DNA of 64,000 nt from Microbispora triticiradicis (GTDB lineage Bacteria > Actinomycetota > Actinomycetes > Streptosporangiales > Streptosporangiaceae): NCBI GenBank assembly GCA_003260025.2, contig QFZU02000057.1, positions 1 to 64,000 on the forward strand, read 5' to 3'. Position numbers and translations under genes: made by a program. The notes below the pieces were generated by a model. The model was given only the letters and a program-made list of their open reading frames with translations, was not told the DNA's origin and did not search any database. Shown here piece after piece: positions 1 to 7,925 of this stretch. The stretch's first letter is position 1, and every line of letters starts with the position of its first letter.

Positions 1-698
1 GCGTGCGCCGGCGCGGGGCGAGGCCGGCCCGGCGGCGCCTCCGCCGCGGCGCGCCACCAGCGGCGCGACACGAGCCCGAAGAGCACGGCGCCTGCGGCGT
101 TGACCAGCACGTCGTCCACAGACGACACCCGGTCGAGCCGCAGGACGTACTGCAGGGTCTCGACCACGGCCGAGCAGCCCGCCCCGAGCGCCAGGATCCG
201 CGGCACGGACGCCAGCGCCGCGAAGCGCAGCGGCGCGAAGAACCCCAGCGCCGCGAAGATCAGCAGGTTGCCGCCGATCCCGATCGGCCCCATCGTCACC
301 AGGTCCCGCAGCGGGACCAGGCTCACCCGGCCGGGGACGGTGCCGGCCCCCGGGCCCGGCATCAGGGTGAGCCACACGAACGGCACCGTCCCGTAGACCA
401 TCCCCACCTCGGCCAGCGACCTCCGCCACACCGAGGTGACGCCGGCGGCCTGCCGGAGGAGCGCCAGACCCCACGTCACCAGAGCGGCCGCCGGCAGCCC
501 GGCCAGCGTCATGAGCAGCACGCCGTTCTCCGTGTCGAGGCAGCCGTGCCACCGTCCGGCCAGGCAGGCCGGAGCGGTCATCACGAGCGGCCGCCGCACG
601 GCGAACACGGCGCTCGCCAGGCCGAGGATCGCCAGGCCGGCGAGCACGATCCGGCTCGTGCGGCGGGGCGACGCTGACGGGGATGCGTGGTGGTTCAT
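1..698 (-). CDS. VanZ-like membrane protein (3' end cut by window)
   Basis: An open frame runs from ATG at 698 to the window edge, about 232 codons without a stop. GGAGGG lies 4 nt before the ATG. The translation has several hydrophobic segments (roughly residues 18-35, 58-75, 90-110, 130-160) and the VanZ-type pattern: a polar loop, a segment with NLLIFAALGFFAPLR, then VETLQYVLRLDRVSSVDDVLVNAAGA. VanZ-like proteins are integral membrane proteins; VanZ itself gives low-level teicoplanin resistance, but most relatives have no known role. It shares an upstream 45-bp element with the next gene, so the two may be co-regulated. Family assignment is fairly sure; function is not. Confidence 0.8.
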   Translation of the reverse strand, partial: MNHHASPSASPRRTSRIVLAGLAILGLASAVFAVRRPLVMTAPACLAGRWHGCLDTENGVLLMTLAGLPAAALVTWGLALLRQAAGVTSVWRRSLAEVGMVYGTVPFVWLTLMPGPGAGTVPGRVSLVPLRDLVTMGPIGIGGNLLIFAALGFFAPLRFAALASVPRILALGAGCSAVVETLQYVLRLDRVSSVDDVLVNAAGAVLFGLVSRRWWRAAAEAPPGRPRPAPAH

Positions 699-720
699 GC
701 CCTCCATTGGAGACGGAGAG

Positions 721-765
721 CCGTTGCGGTGGCGTATGCGATTCCGCATACGCCCGCGATACACG
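721..765 (-). promoter_or_regulatory. Shared upstream element, copy 1 (before VanZ-like gene)
   Basis: A 45-nt block ends 23 nt before the VanZ-like start. It contains the perfect inverted repeat GCGTATGCG-N4-CGCATACGC (732-753). It matches the block at 2134-2178 at 38 of 45 positions in the same orientation relative to its gene. It is probably a regulator binding site or promoter; the regulator is unknown. Confidence 0.6.
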
Positions 766-789
766 GAACGCCGGCGTCGTCCCGGCGCC

Positions 790-2058
790 TCAGCCGCCCG
801 CCCCGCCGCCCGCCCCGCCGCCGGGCGAGGCCCCGGTGACGGCCCGCAGCTCCTGCCCGATCATGTCGACCAGCGGCGCGCCGTCGCGGTTGGTGAGGAT
901 GACGCCCACCCAGCCGGTGCCGGGGTAGATGCTCCAGTTGGCGCCGACACCGGGGTTGCCGCCGGAGCGCTGGTACGCCCACTGGCCTTCGACGATGTCG
1001 ATCGCGATCCCGTACGCGGCGAACGACGCCGGCCCGAGGGGGGTCTTGGCCGCGGTGAGCACGTCGGCCCAGGGCCGGTCCAGCACCGTGCCGTCGCTCA
1101 GCGCCCGCGCGAACCGGACCAGATCCGGCGCCGTGGCGAAGCCGCCGTCCCCGGGGGCGTCGATGAAGGCGCGGCCCGGGTTCTTGCCCAGGATGTACGG
1201 GTACGGACTGCCCTTGTCCAGGTTGCCGAGGGCGTCCACGACGCCGCCGCCGGCCACCTCCATGTACGGGTGCGCGATGTGCCCGCCCGTGAGCCACTGC
1301 GGCCTGGTGTGGAACGCCGAGCCGGTCATGCCGCAGCGCCTGAAGATGTTCTCCTGGACGTAGTCCCAGTACGTCGTGCCGGACACGGCCTCCACGATCA
1401 GCGCGGGGATGGTGGTCTCCGCCTCCTGGTGGCCGGTGCCGGGAAGGCCCGGGACGCCGGTCAGTCTCGCCTGCCGGACCCGCCGCTCGTGATACTCGTG
1501 CACCTCGTCCCGGCTCCGGAAGACGCGTCGCACGTCCTCTTCGGGCATGTCCAGCCCGGAGGTGCCGGACAGCAGGTGGTGGATGGTCACCTGATCGGCG
1601 ATGTCCTCGGCGAAGCCCTTCAGGTGGGCGCCCACCGTGTCCGTCAGCTTCAGCCTGCCCTGCTGGGCCAGCTGCAGGATGGCCACCGCGTGGAACGGCT
1701 TGCCCGCCGAACTGAGGGCGAACGCCGTGTCCTCGCGGTTGCGGATCCTCCTCTTCTCGTCGGCCATGCCGTAGCCGCGGGACAGCACCGTCCGGCCCCG
1801 GTGTGACAGCAGCACCACGCCGGAGAACCTGCCCTCGGCGGCGAGCCGGGCCACGTACCGGTCGTAGGCCCCGCCGGGCAGGGTGTCCGGCGGGATCCGG
1901 TCGCGCCCGTCCTGGGCCGCCGTGGGACGACCCGGCCGGTGCCGAGGCGGCGTGGCCGTTCCCGGCGCTCCGCCGGCCGCCACCACACCGGCGGCCGCCA
2001 GACCGCTCCACTTGACCAGCTGCCGCCGGCCGACATCACGTACCGAATCCGAGTCCAT
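790..2058 (-). CDS. Secreted serine hydrolase, beta-lactamase/PBP4 family
   Basis: A 422-aa protein starting at ATG 2058 with GGAAAGGA upstream. Longer in-frame starts exist but lack support. The N-terminus (RRQLVKWSGLAAAGVVAAGG) is a Tat-like signal peptide. The catalytic SxxK motif is SAGK, about 120 residues in, followed by HLLSGTSGLD, typical of the beta-lactamase-related PF00144 family (esterases, D-amino acid amidases, PBP-like proteins). The second motif Tyr is probably in YWDYVQENIF. The third-motif region reads RSGGNPGVG, where family members usually have H-x-G, so this position is atypical. Substrate cannot be predicted. The C-terminus ends in a Gly/Ala tail. The shared element upstream links it to the VanZ-like gene. 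Confidence 0.85.
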   Translation of the reverse strand: MDSDSVRDVGRRQLVKWSGLAAAGVVAAGGAPGTATPPRHRPGRPTAAQDGRDRIPPDTLPGGAYDRYVARLAAEGRFSGVVLLSHRGRTVLSRGYGMADEKRRIRNREDTAFALSSAGKPFHAVAILQLAQQGRLKLTDTVGAHLKGFAEDIADQVTIHHLLSGTSGLDMPEEDVRRVFRSRDEVHEYHERRVRQARLTGVPGLPGTGHQEAETTIPALIVEAVSGTTYWDYVQENIFRRCGMTGSAFHTRPQWLTGGHIAHPYMEVAGGGVVDALGNLDKGSPYPYILGKNPGRAFIDAPGDGGFATAPDLVRFARALSDGTVLDRPWADVLTAAKTPLGPASFAAYGIAIDIVEGQWAYQRSGGNPGVGANWSIYPGTGWVGVILTNRDGAPLVDMIGQELRAVTGASPGGGAGGGAGG

Positions 2059-2133
2059 GCACACGGTCCTTTCCGGTGGGGAACCGGCGCTCCCAGCGAC
2101 GCGCCGCGTATCGCTCCCACTGAAAGGGCCGGG

Positions 2134-2178
2134 CCGTTGCGGCGGCGTATGCGCTTCCCGATACGTTCGCGACACACG
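2134..2178 (-). promoter_or_regulatory. Shared upstream element, copy 2 (before serine hydrolase)
   Basis: This block starts about 76 nt upstream of the serine hydrolase ATG and matches 721-765 at 38 of 45 positions. The central palindrome is less perfect here: the GCGTATGCG arm is intact, and the other arm reads CGATACG. The conservation of a long block in front of two adjacent same-strand genes argues for a common regulator. Confidence 0.6.
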
Positions 2179-2231
2179 TTCGGGGAAGATCAGAGGACGG
2201 TCACCGTCACCAGGCGGATCCGGTAGCATTC

Positions 2232-2248
2232 CCGACTAAATCGGTCTG
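2232..2248. promoter_or_regulatory. Rrf2/IscR-like operator, site A
   Basis: CCGACT-AAATC-GGTCTG lies 60 nt before the ssuD-type start. It matches site D at 13263 in 14 of 17 core positions, and the flanks CATTC and TTT are also shared. The ACT-N5-AGT spacing equals that of IscR type-1 and related Rrf2-family operators. Confidence 0.55.
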
Positions 2249-2308
2249 TTTGACGTGGTTTTCGATCGATGCCGTACGCCGGTCCTCATCCGCTGACGAG
2301 GTGACCTG

Positions 2309-3421
2309 ATGCGCTTCCACTGGTTCCTGCCGACGACCGGCGACGGCCACGACGTCCGTTCCGCCATCATGACCACCGACGGCTTCCGCCCCGCCGCGCG
2401 TCCCGCCACCGTCGCGTACCTGACGCAGGTGGCCAGAGCCGCCGAGCACGCCGGGTTCGAGGCCGCGCTCACCCCCGTCGGCGCGGGCTGCCCGGACCCC
2501 TGGATCGTGTGCGCCGCGCTGACCCAGCACACCGAGCGCCTCAAGACGCTGGTCGCCTTCCGCACCGGGTACGCCCTGCCCACCCTGCTGGCCCAGCAGG
2601 CGCAGTCGTTCCAGGACGTCTCCGGCGGGCGGCTGCTGCTGAACGTCGTCACGGGCGGAGATCCGGTCGAGCAGCGCGCGTACGGCGACTTCCTCGGCCA
2701 CGACGCCCGCTACGCGAGGACCGGCGAGTTCCTCGACGTGCTGCGCCGCGCCTGGGCGGGCGCCCCCTTCGACCACCACGGCGAGCACTACCGCGTCGAG
2801 GGAGGCGGGCTCGCCGAGCCGCTCGACCCGGCGCCGGACGTCTACTTCGGCGGCGCCTCCCCCGCCGCCGAACGGGTCGCCGCCCGCCACGCCGACGTGG
2901 CCCTCATGTGGGGGGAACCGCCATCGGCGATCGGAGAGAGGATCGCCCGGCTGCGCGACCTCGCGGCGTCGGCGGGCCGCGAGTTGCGGTACGGCCTGCG
3001 CGTGCACGTCATCGCCCGCGACACCGGCGCCGAGGCCTGGGCCGAGGCGGAGCGGCTGCTGGCCGGGATGGACCCGGCGCGCGTCGCCGAGGCACAGCGG
3101 CGTTTCGCCCGCTACGACTCGGTGGGACAGCGCCGCATGGTCGACCTGCACCGCGGGGACACGCGCGACCTGGAGATCCACCCGGGTCTGTGGGCCGGCG
3201 TCGGCCTGGTGCGCGAGGGCGCCGGAACCGCCCTCGTCGGCTCCTACGACGAGGTCGCCGCGCTGCTCCGCGAGTACGCGACGCTGGGCGTCGGCGAGTT
3301 CGTCCTGTCCGGCTGGCCCCACCTCGAGGAGGCGTACCGGGTCGGCGAGTACGTCCTCCCCCGCCTCCGGGCCGCCGAACCGGCCGCCGCGGCGGTCGCC
3401 CCCGCCGCGGGACCCTCCTGA
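2309..3421 (+). CDS. ssuD: FMNH2-dependent alkanesulfonate monooxygenase (SsuD type)
   Basis: A 370-aa luciferase-like monooxygenase, close to the usual SsuD length of about 380. The N-terminus MRFHWFLPTTGD, the segment VGAGCPDPWIVCAALTQHTERLKTLVAFRTGY and LLNVVTGGDPVEQRAYGDFLGHDARY are typical of SsuD. These enzymes cleave the C-S bond of alkanesulfonates with reduced FMN and O2, giving an aldehyde and sulfite. The reduced flavin could come from either reductase encoded at 12-13.2 kb, and the sulfite may be handled by the sulfite-oxidase-like protein at 9250. The start has GAGGTGA upstream. Operator-like site A lies before it. The exact sulfonate or sulfone substrate is unknown. Confidence 0.9.
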   Translation: MRFHWFLPTTGDGHDVRSAIMTTDGFRPAARPATVAYLTQVARAAEHAGFEAALTPVGAGCPDPWIVCAALTQHTERLKTLVAFRTGYALPTLLAQQAQSFQDVSGGRLLLNVVTGGDPVEQRAYGDFLGHDARYARTGEFLDVLRRAWAGAPFDHHGEHYRVEGGGLAEPLDPAPDVYFGGASPAAERVAARHADVALMWGEPPSAIGERIARLRDLAASAGRELRYGLRVHVIARDTGAEAWAEAERLLAGMDPARVAEAQRRFARYDSVGQRRMVDLHRGDTRDLEIHPGLWAGVGLVREGAGTALVGSYDEVAALLREYATLGVGEFVLSGWPHLEEAYRVGEYVLPRLRAAEPAAAAVAPAAGPS

Positions 3422-3448
3422 CGGACACCGGCGGGACGGAACGGGTGC

Positions 3449-4429
3449 CTACTGCTCGCGGGGCAGGCCGGGCGGGTTGACCTGGGATTCGGCGACGGCC
3501 TCGGTGGACAGGCCCCAGCGGGCGAGGACCTTGCCGTAGGAGCCGTCCTTGATCAGGGCGTTGAGAGCGTCGCTGATCGGCTTGGCCAGGCCGTTGCCCT
3601 TCTGGGTCATGGCGGCGATGAGCCCCTGGAGCGTGGGGCCCGCACCGGAGTAGGTGCCGACGATCTTGGTTTCGCCGCTCACCGCGGCGTGGTACGCGGA
3701 GGTGGGGTTGGGCGCGAAGTACGCCTGGATCCGGCCGGACCTGAGGGCCAGGTAGGTGTCGGCCGCCTGCTTGTAGTACTGGATCCGGACGGGCTTCAGC
3801 CCGGCGGCGCGGTTCTGCCTGTCCCAGCTCAGCAGGATCTTCTCCTGGTTGGTGCCGGATCCCACGGCCACGGTGAGCCCGGCGACGTCGGCCGGCTTGG
3901 TGATCGAGGTGACGGGGCTGTCCTTCGGCACCTCCCAGGCGAGCTGGTCCAGCCGGTACGTGGCGAAGTCGTAGACGTCCTTGCGCTCCTCGGTCACGGT
4001 GACGTTGGAGAACCCGGCCGCGTACTTGCCGGACCTGACCGCGAGGAACAGGTTCTCCCACGAGGTGGGCTCGATGTGCGGCTTGAGGCCGAGCACGTCG
4101 GCGACGAGGGAGGCGATGTCCTCCTCCACCCCGATCGGCGTGACGTTGTCGTCGGCGACGAAGGACAGCGGCGGCTCGAACGTCGAGGTGCCGACCAGGA
4201 ACTCTCCCCTGGCGCGGACGGCGGCGGGAACCTCCGCGGCGATCGCGTCCACCTTCGCGGCCCGGATCCGGTCCTGCCGCGGGCTTGTGTTGATCGTCAA
4301 GCCGTCCGGCGCCGCCTCGGCGGCCGCGGCGGCGGCGCCGGTCGCGGGTCTCTCGGAGTCCGTGCCGCAGGCCGCGAGCAGCAGCAGTGCGGACACGGCG
4401 AGTACGGCTGACCGGGGTGCGGATGACAT
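3449..4429 (-). CDS. ABC transporter substrate-binding lipoprotein (polar amino acid/cystine family 3)
   Basis: A 326-aa precursor starting at ATG 4429 with AAAGGAAA upstream. LLLLAACGT is a lipobox, so the mature protein is tethered to the membrane. It has the SBP family 3 fold: EFLVGTSTFEPPLSFVADDN, then IGVEEDIASLVADVLGL, FSNVTVTEERKDVYDFATY and LTVAVGSGTNQEKILLSWD. Homologues bind amino acids, cystine or opines. It lies 76 nt downstream of the ATPase gene, in an operon with permease and ATPase. Neighbouring sulfur genes and site B suggest a sulfur-containing ligand, which is inference. Confidence 0.88.
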   Translation of the reverse strand: MSSAPRSAVLAVSALLLLAACGTDSERPATGAAAAAAEAAPDGLTINTSPRQDRIRAAKVDAIAAEVPAAVRARGEFLVGTSTFEPPLSFVADDNVTPIGVEEDIASLVADVLGLKPHIEPTSWENLFLAVRSGKYAAGFSNVTVTEERKDVYDFATYRLDQLAWEVPKDSPVTSITKPADVAGLTVAVGSGTNQEKILLSWDRQNRAAGLKPVRIQYYKQAADTYLALRSGRIQAYFAPNPTSAYHAAVSGETKIVGTYSGAGPTLQGLIAAMTQKGNGLAKPISDALNALIKDGSYGKVLARWGLSTEAVAESQVNPPGLPREQ

Positions 4430-4505
4430 GCGGTTTCCTTTGGGGCTTCTCGGGGCTTCTTGAGGGCTTTTACGCGTCGCCTCTTCGCGGGGCTCGCCGC
4501 GAAGG

Positions 4506-5273
4506 TCAGAGCACCCTGCCGAGGAAGGCACGGGTGCGGTCGTGCTCCGGCCGGTCGAGCACCCGCGGGGGCGGGCCCTGCTCGACGATCCGACCGGCGT
4601 CCATGAAGGCCACGGTGTCGGCGACCTCGCGGGCGAAGCCGATCTCGTGCGTGACGACGATCATGGTGGTGCCGCCGCGGGCGAGCGCCTTCATGACTTC
4701 CAGCACCTCGCCCACCAGCTCGGGGTCGAGCGCCGAAGTGGGCTCGTCGAACAGCACCACCTTGGGCCGCAGGGCGAGCGCCCGGGCGATCGCGACGCGC
4801 TGCTGCTGTCCCCCGGACAGCTGCCGCGGGTAGGCGTCGGCCTTGCCGGACAGCCCCACCTGCTCCAGCAGCTCGGCCGCCAGCGCCTCGACCTCGTCAC
4901 GGGGGCGGCGCTGGGCGGAGATCGGGGCCTCGGTCACGTTCTGCCGGACCGTGAGGTGGGGGAACAGGTTGAAGTTCTGGAAGACGAAGCCGATGTGGGT
5001 GCGCCGGCGGAGGATCTCGCGCTCCTTCAACTCGTGCAGGCGGTTCCCCGAGCGCCGGTAGCCGACGAACTCGCCGTCGATGGCGATGTACCCGCGGTCG
5101 ATCTTCTCCAGATGATTGATGCCGCGCAGCAGCGTCGACTTGCCCGACCCTGAGGGGCCGATGATCACCGTCACCTCGCCGGGCCGGACCCGCAGGTCCA
5201 CGCCGCGCAGGACCTCCAGCGGGCCGTAGCTCTTGTGGACCCCGCGCACGTCGACCATGAACTCGCCGCTCAT
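4506..5273 (-). CDS. ABC transporter ATPase, polar amino acid type
   Basis: A 255-aa ATPase starting at ATG 5273, overlapping the permease stop as ATGA. It has Walker [13 protein letters not shown]-loop [14 protein letters not shown], signature [15 protein letters not shown] and Walker [15 protein letters not shown], with the H-loop in [13 protein letters not shown]. Sequence and length match the GlnQ/TcyC group. It energises uptake of the ligand bound by the product at 3449. Confidence 0.92.
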   Translation of the reverse strand: MSGEFMVDVRGVHKSYGPLEVLRGVDLRVRPGEVTVIIGPSGSGKSTLLRGINHLEKIDRGYIAIDGEFVGYRRSGNRLHELKEREILRRRTHIGFVFQNFNLFPHLTVRQNVTEAPISAQRRPRDEVEALAAELLEQVGLSGKADAYPRQLSGGQQQRVAIARALALRPKVVLFDEPTSALDPELVGEVLEVMKALARGGTTMIVVTHEIGFAREVADTVAFMDAGRIVEQGPPPRVLDRPEHDRTRAFLGRVL

Positions 5274-6226
5274 CGCGGTCCCCCTTCGCCGCCGCGCCGG
5301 GGGGCGGCCCGCCGTACGGCGAGGGCCCGGCGCAGGCGCCGCATCCGCGCCGAGGGCCCCGGCCGCGCGAGGCCTCTGCCGAACCTGCGTTCCACGTAGT
5401 ACTGCCCGACCGAGAGCACCGTGGTGAGGACGAGGTACCAGATCGCGGCCACCAGCAGCATCGCGATCACCCGGCCGGTCCGGTTGTAGATGACCTGCAC
5501 CTGGTAGAAGAGCTCGGGCAGCGCCATGATGTAGACGACCGAGGTGCCCTTGACCAGGCCGATGATCTCGTTGCCGGCCGCCGGCACGATCGACCGCATG
5601 GCCTGCGGAAGCTGGATCCGGAGGATCTGCCGGGCCCTCGGGATGCCGAGCGCCGCGGCCGCCTCCAGCTGGCCCGGGTCCACCGACAGGAAGCCTCCGC
5701 GCACGATCTCGGCGGCGTACGCCGCCTGGTGCAGCGCGAGGCCGAGCGCGGCGGCCGTCACCGGCCCGATCAGGTCCATCGTGCCGACGGAGAGGAAGGC
5801 CGGCCCGAACGGCACCCCGAAGGAGATCTGCTTGTACAGGGCGGCGAGATTGTACCAGAACAGCAGCTGCAGGATCAGCGGCACCGAGCGGAACAGCCAC
5901 ACGTAGCCCCACGCCACCGACGCGAGCAGCGGGACGCGCGACAGCCGCATCAGCGCGAGCACGGTCCCCAGCAGGAAGCCGAGCGCGATGCCGAGCGCGG
6001 TCAGCTCCACGGTGAACAGCACCGCGTGCAGCACCGAGGGATGGAACAGGTATTCGCCGACCACCGGCCAGTCCCAGGCCGGGTTGGTCACCAGCGCGTT
6101 GCCCGCCATCGCGAGCAGCACCGCCACCGCGGCACCGGTGATCCAGCGTCCGGGGTGACGCGCCCTGACCACGGTCAGGGCGGCGGACTCCGCCGTCGTC
6201 TCCTCCAGCACGACAGGAGCGGTCAT
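5270..6226 (-). CDS. ABC transporter permease, polar amino acid type
   Basis: A 318-aa permease starting at ATG 6226 with CGGAGG at the right distance; an upstream in-frame ATG at 6325 is less likely. It has about five membrane segments and the EAA loop region [42 protein letters not shown], quoted here in part as the family hallmark. It is the first gene of a three-gene minus-strand operon (permease, ATPase, binding protein). Operator-like site B lies in its divergent promoter region. Confidence 0.9.
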   Translation of the reverse strand: MTAPVVLEETTAESAALTVVRARHPGRWITGAAVAVLLAMAGNALVTNPAWDWPVVGEYLFHPSVLHAVLFTVELTALGIALGFLLGTVLALMRLSRVPLLASVAWGYVWLFRSVPLILQLLFWYNLAALYKQISFGVPFGPAFLSVGTMDLIGPVTAAALGLALHQAAYAAEIVRGGFLSVDPGQLEAAAALGIPRARQILRIQLPQAMRSIVPAAGNEIIGLVKGTSVVYIMALPELFYQVQVIYNRTGRVIAMLLVAAIWYLVLTTVLSVGQYYVERRFGRGLARPGPSARMRRLRRALAVRRAAPRRGGEGGPR

Positions 6227-6354
6227 CGTGCCTCCGGGGTGGCGAGTGGATGGATGTCTGCCGACGGCGCGGGGCCCGGGGCCGGGATCGGCCCTCGCGG
6301 CGGCCGCGCCTGATCTCGTCCTCATCTTGGGGGCAAGCCGGATATACCGTCAAG

Positions 6355-6373
6355 ACCTACTTGTTTAGTAGGT
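6355..6373. promoter_or_regulatory. Rrf2/IscR-like operator, site B (perfect palindrome)
   Basis: ACCTACT-TGTTT-AGTAGGT is a perfect 7-bp inverted repeat with a 5-nt spacer. It lies between the divergent transporter operon (start 6226) and the GNAT gene (start 6486). It is the most symmetrical of four related sites in the window. Confidence 0.65.
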
Positions 6374-6485
6374 TTATGCTCGCATCGTCAGACGCACGAA
6401 CGGCGGGAGGTCCGATGGCGAAGGCATACCTGTCCCCCCATCAGCACGGCACGGCAGGAACCGGCGTGACACGGGGAGAGGCGCG

Positions 6486-7178
6486 ATGAGCGACCGGCAC
6501 CCCCTCGACAACCCCGTCTGGGCGTCGCTCACCGGACCCCACGCCCACCTCGCCGAACGGCACGGCAACGCGCTGCGCTACCCCGGCGACGTCTCCCCCT
6601 TCCACACCCTGCCCGACGATCCCGGCCCCGGCGACTGGAACGACCTCGCCGTGCTCGCCGGGCCCGGCGCGACGATCCCGGTCACCGGCGTGACCCCTCC
6701 TCCGGGGTGGGAGGTGGTGGCGCAGGGCGCCGGCGTGCAACTGGTCGGCGACGGCGTGGTGCCCGTCCGGGACGACGAGGCCGTCCGCCTGGGGGCGGCC
6801 GACGTGCCCGACGTGCTGGACCTCGTGGAGCGCACCCAGCCCGGCCCGTTCCGGCCGCGCACCATCGAACTCGGCACCTACCTGGGCATCCGCCGCCGCG
6901 GCGCGCTGGTAGCGATGGCCGGGGAACGGCTGCACCCGCCCGGCTGGACGGAGATCAGCGCCGTCTGCACCGACCCGGCCTTCCGCCGGCAGGGCCTGGC
7001 GGCCCGGCTGGTGCTGGCCGTCGCCGCCGGCATCCGGGCCCGCGGCGAGATCCCGTTCCTGCACGCCGCCGAGAGCAACACCGACGCCATCCGCCTGTAC
7101 GAGGCACTCGGCTTCCGCCTCCGCCGCCGGACGACCTTCACCGCCGTCCGCGTGCCCGCCGACGTGCCGGTCGCCTGA
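6486..7178 (+). CDS. GNAT family N-acetyltransferase
   Basis: A 230-aa protein; GAGGCGCG precedes the ATG. The C-terminal half is a GNAT fold: acetyl-CoA binding motif A is CTDPAFRRQGLAARLVLAV, followed by IPFLHAAESNTDAIRLYEALGFRLRR. The N-terminal 100 residues resemble the extra domain of FR47-like GNATs. Acceptor unknown. Sharing operator-like site B with the amino-acid-type transporter suggests it may act on an imported amine or amino acid, possibly sulfur-containing (inference). Confidence 0.82.
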   Translation: MSDRHPLDNPVWASLTGPHAHLAERHGNALRYPGDVSPFHTLPDDPGPGDWNDLAVLAGPGATIPVTGVTPPPGWEVVAQGAGVQLVGDGVVPVRDDEAVRLGAADVPDVLDLVERTQPGPFRPRTIELGTYLGIRRRGALVAMAGERLHPPGWTEISAVCTDPAFRRQGLAARLVLAVAAGIRARGEIPFLHAAESNTDAIRLYEALGFRLRRRTTFTAVRVPADVPVA

Positions 7179-7224
7179 GAAGGCCCGCGCCGGGCGGCGG
7201 CGCCTCGCCGACGCGCGGGCGGAG

Positions 7225-7272
7225 GACGGCCCCCTGAGCACGACCGTGTGACCATGTCGGTTGGGGGCCGTC
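7225..7272 (+). terminator. 10-bp inverted repeat between GNAT and DedA genes
   Basis: GACGGCCCCC (7225-7234) is exactly complementary to GGGGGCCGTC (7263-7272), with a 28-nt loop. The second arm ends just before the DedA ribosome binding site. It may terminate the GNAT transcript or regulate DedA translation; no U-tract follows. Confidence 0.4.
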
Positions 7273-7282
7273 TGGAGGACAC

Positions 7283-7906
7283 GTGGATGCGATCATCAAC
7301 TGGCTTTCGGGCCTGTCGGGCATCGCGGTCTACGGGGTCGTGGCCGCTCTGGTCTTCGCCGAGGACGCGCTGTTCGTGGGGTTCGTTATCCCGGGTGAGA
7401 CGGCCGTCGTGCTGGGGGGCGTGCTGGCCGGCCAGGGCAGGCTCTCGGTGTACTGGCTGGCGCTCGTGGCGGTGCTGGCCGCCGTCGCGGGCGACAGCGT
7501 GGGGTACGCCATCGGCCGGCGCATCGGCCCCGGCGTCCTCGGCGCGCGTCCGCTGCGCCGCCGCCGGGAGCGGGTGGAGCGAGCCCGGGAGATGGTCCGC
7601 CGGTGGGGGCCCCAGGCGGTGCTCCTCGGCCGGTTCGTCGCGTTCCTGCGTGCCCTGATTCCCACGCTGGCCGGGGTCTCGCGGATGGAGTACCGGCGAT
7701 TCCTGCTGTTCAACGTGGTGGGCGGGGTGCTGTGGGGAGTCGGTTACACCCTCCTGGGCTACTTCGCCGGCGCGGCGTACCGGCGGGTGGAGTCGGCCGT
7801 CGGCGGCGTGGCCGCGGCCGTGGTCGCCGGGGCCGTCGTGATCGCCCTGGTCGCGTGGCGCGTCCGGGCACACAGGAAGGGCACAGACAGGTCGCCTCTC
7901 CGGTGA
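7283..7906 (+). CDS. DedA family membrane protein
   Basis: A 207-aa protein starting at GTG 7283 with GGAGG six nt upstream. It shows the DedA (SNARE-associated/VTT) pattern: EDALFVGFVIPGETAVVLGGVLAG, then GDSVGYAIGRRIGP and the conserved GRFVAFLRALIPTLAGVSRM, followed by LFNVVGGVLWGVGYTLLGYFAG. The conserved Glu and the G-R-F-x-P-x-x-R type motif fit proposed lipid flippase or proton-coupled functions. It appears to be a single transcription unit. Confidence 0.9.
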   Translation: MDAIINWLSGLSGIAVYGVVAALVFAEDALFVGFVIPGETAVVLGGVLAGQGRLSVYWLALVAVLAAVAGDSVGYAIGRRIGPGVLGARPLRRRRERVERAREMVRRWGPQAVLLGRFVAFLRALIPTLAGVSRMEYRRFLLFNVVGGVLWGVGYTLLGYFAGAAYRRVESAVGGVAAAVVAGAVVIALVAWRVRAHRKGTDRSPLR

Positions 7907-7925
7907 AGGCCACCGGTAGGCGCGG

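Noticed and set aside
3-677. Long plus-strand Arg-rich frames over the left edge
   Set aside because: They are the GC-rich shadow of the minus-strand VanZ-like gene, which has a ribosome binding site and membrane segments.
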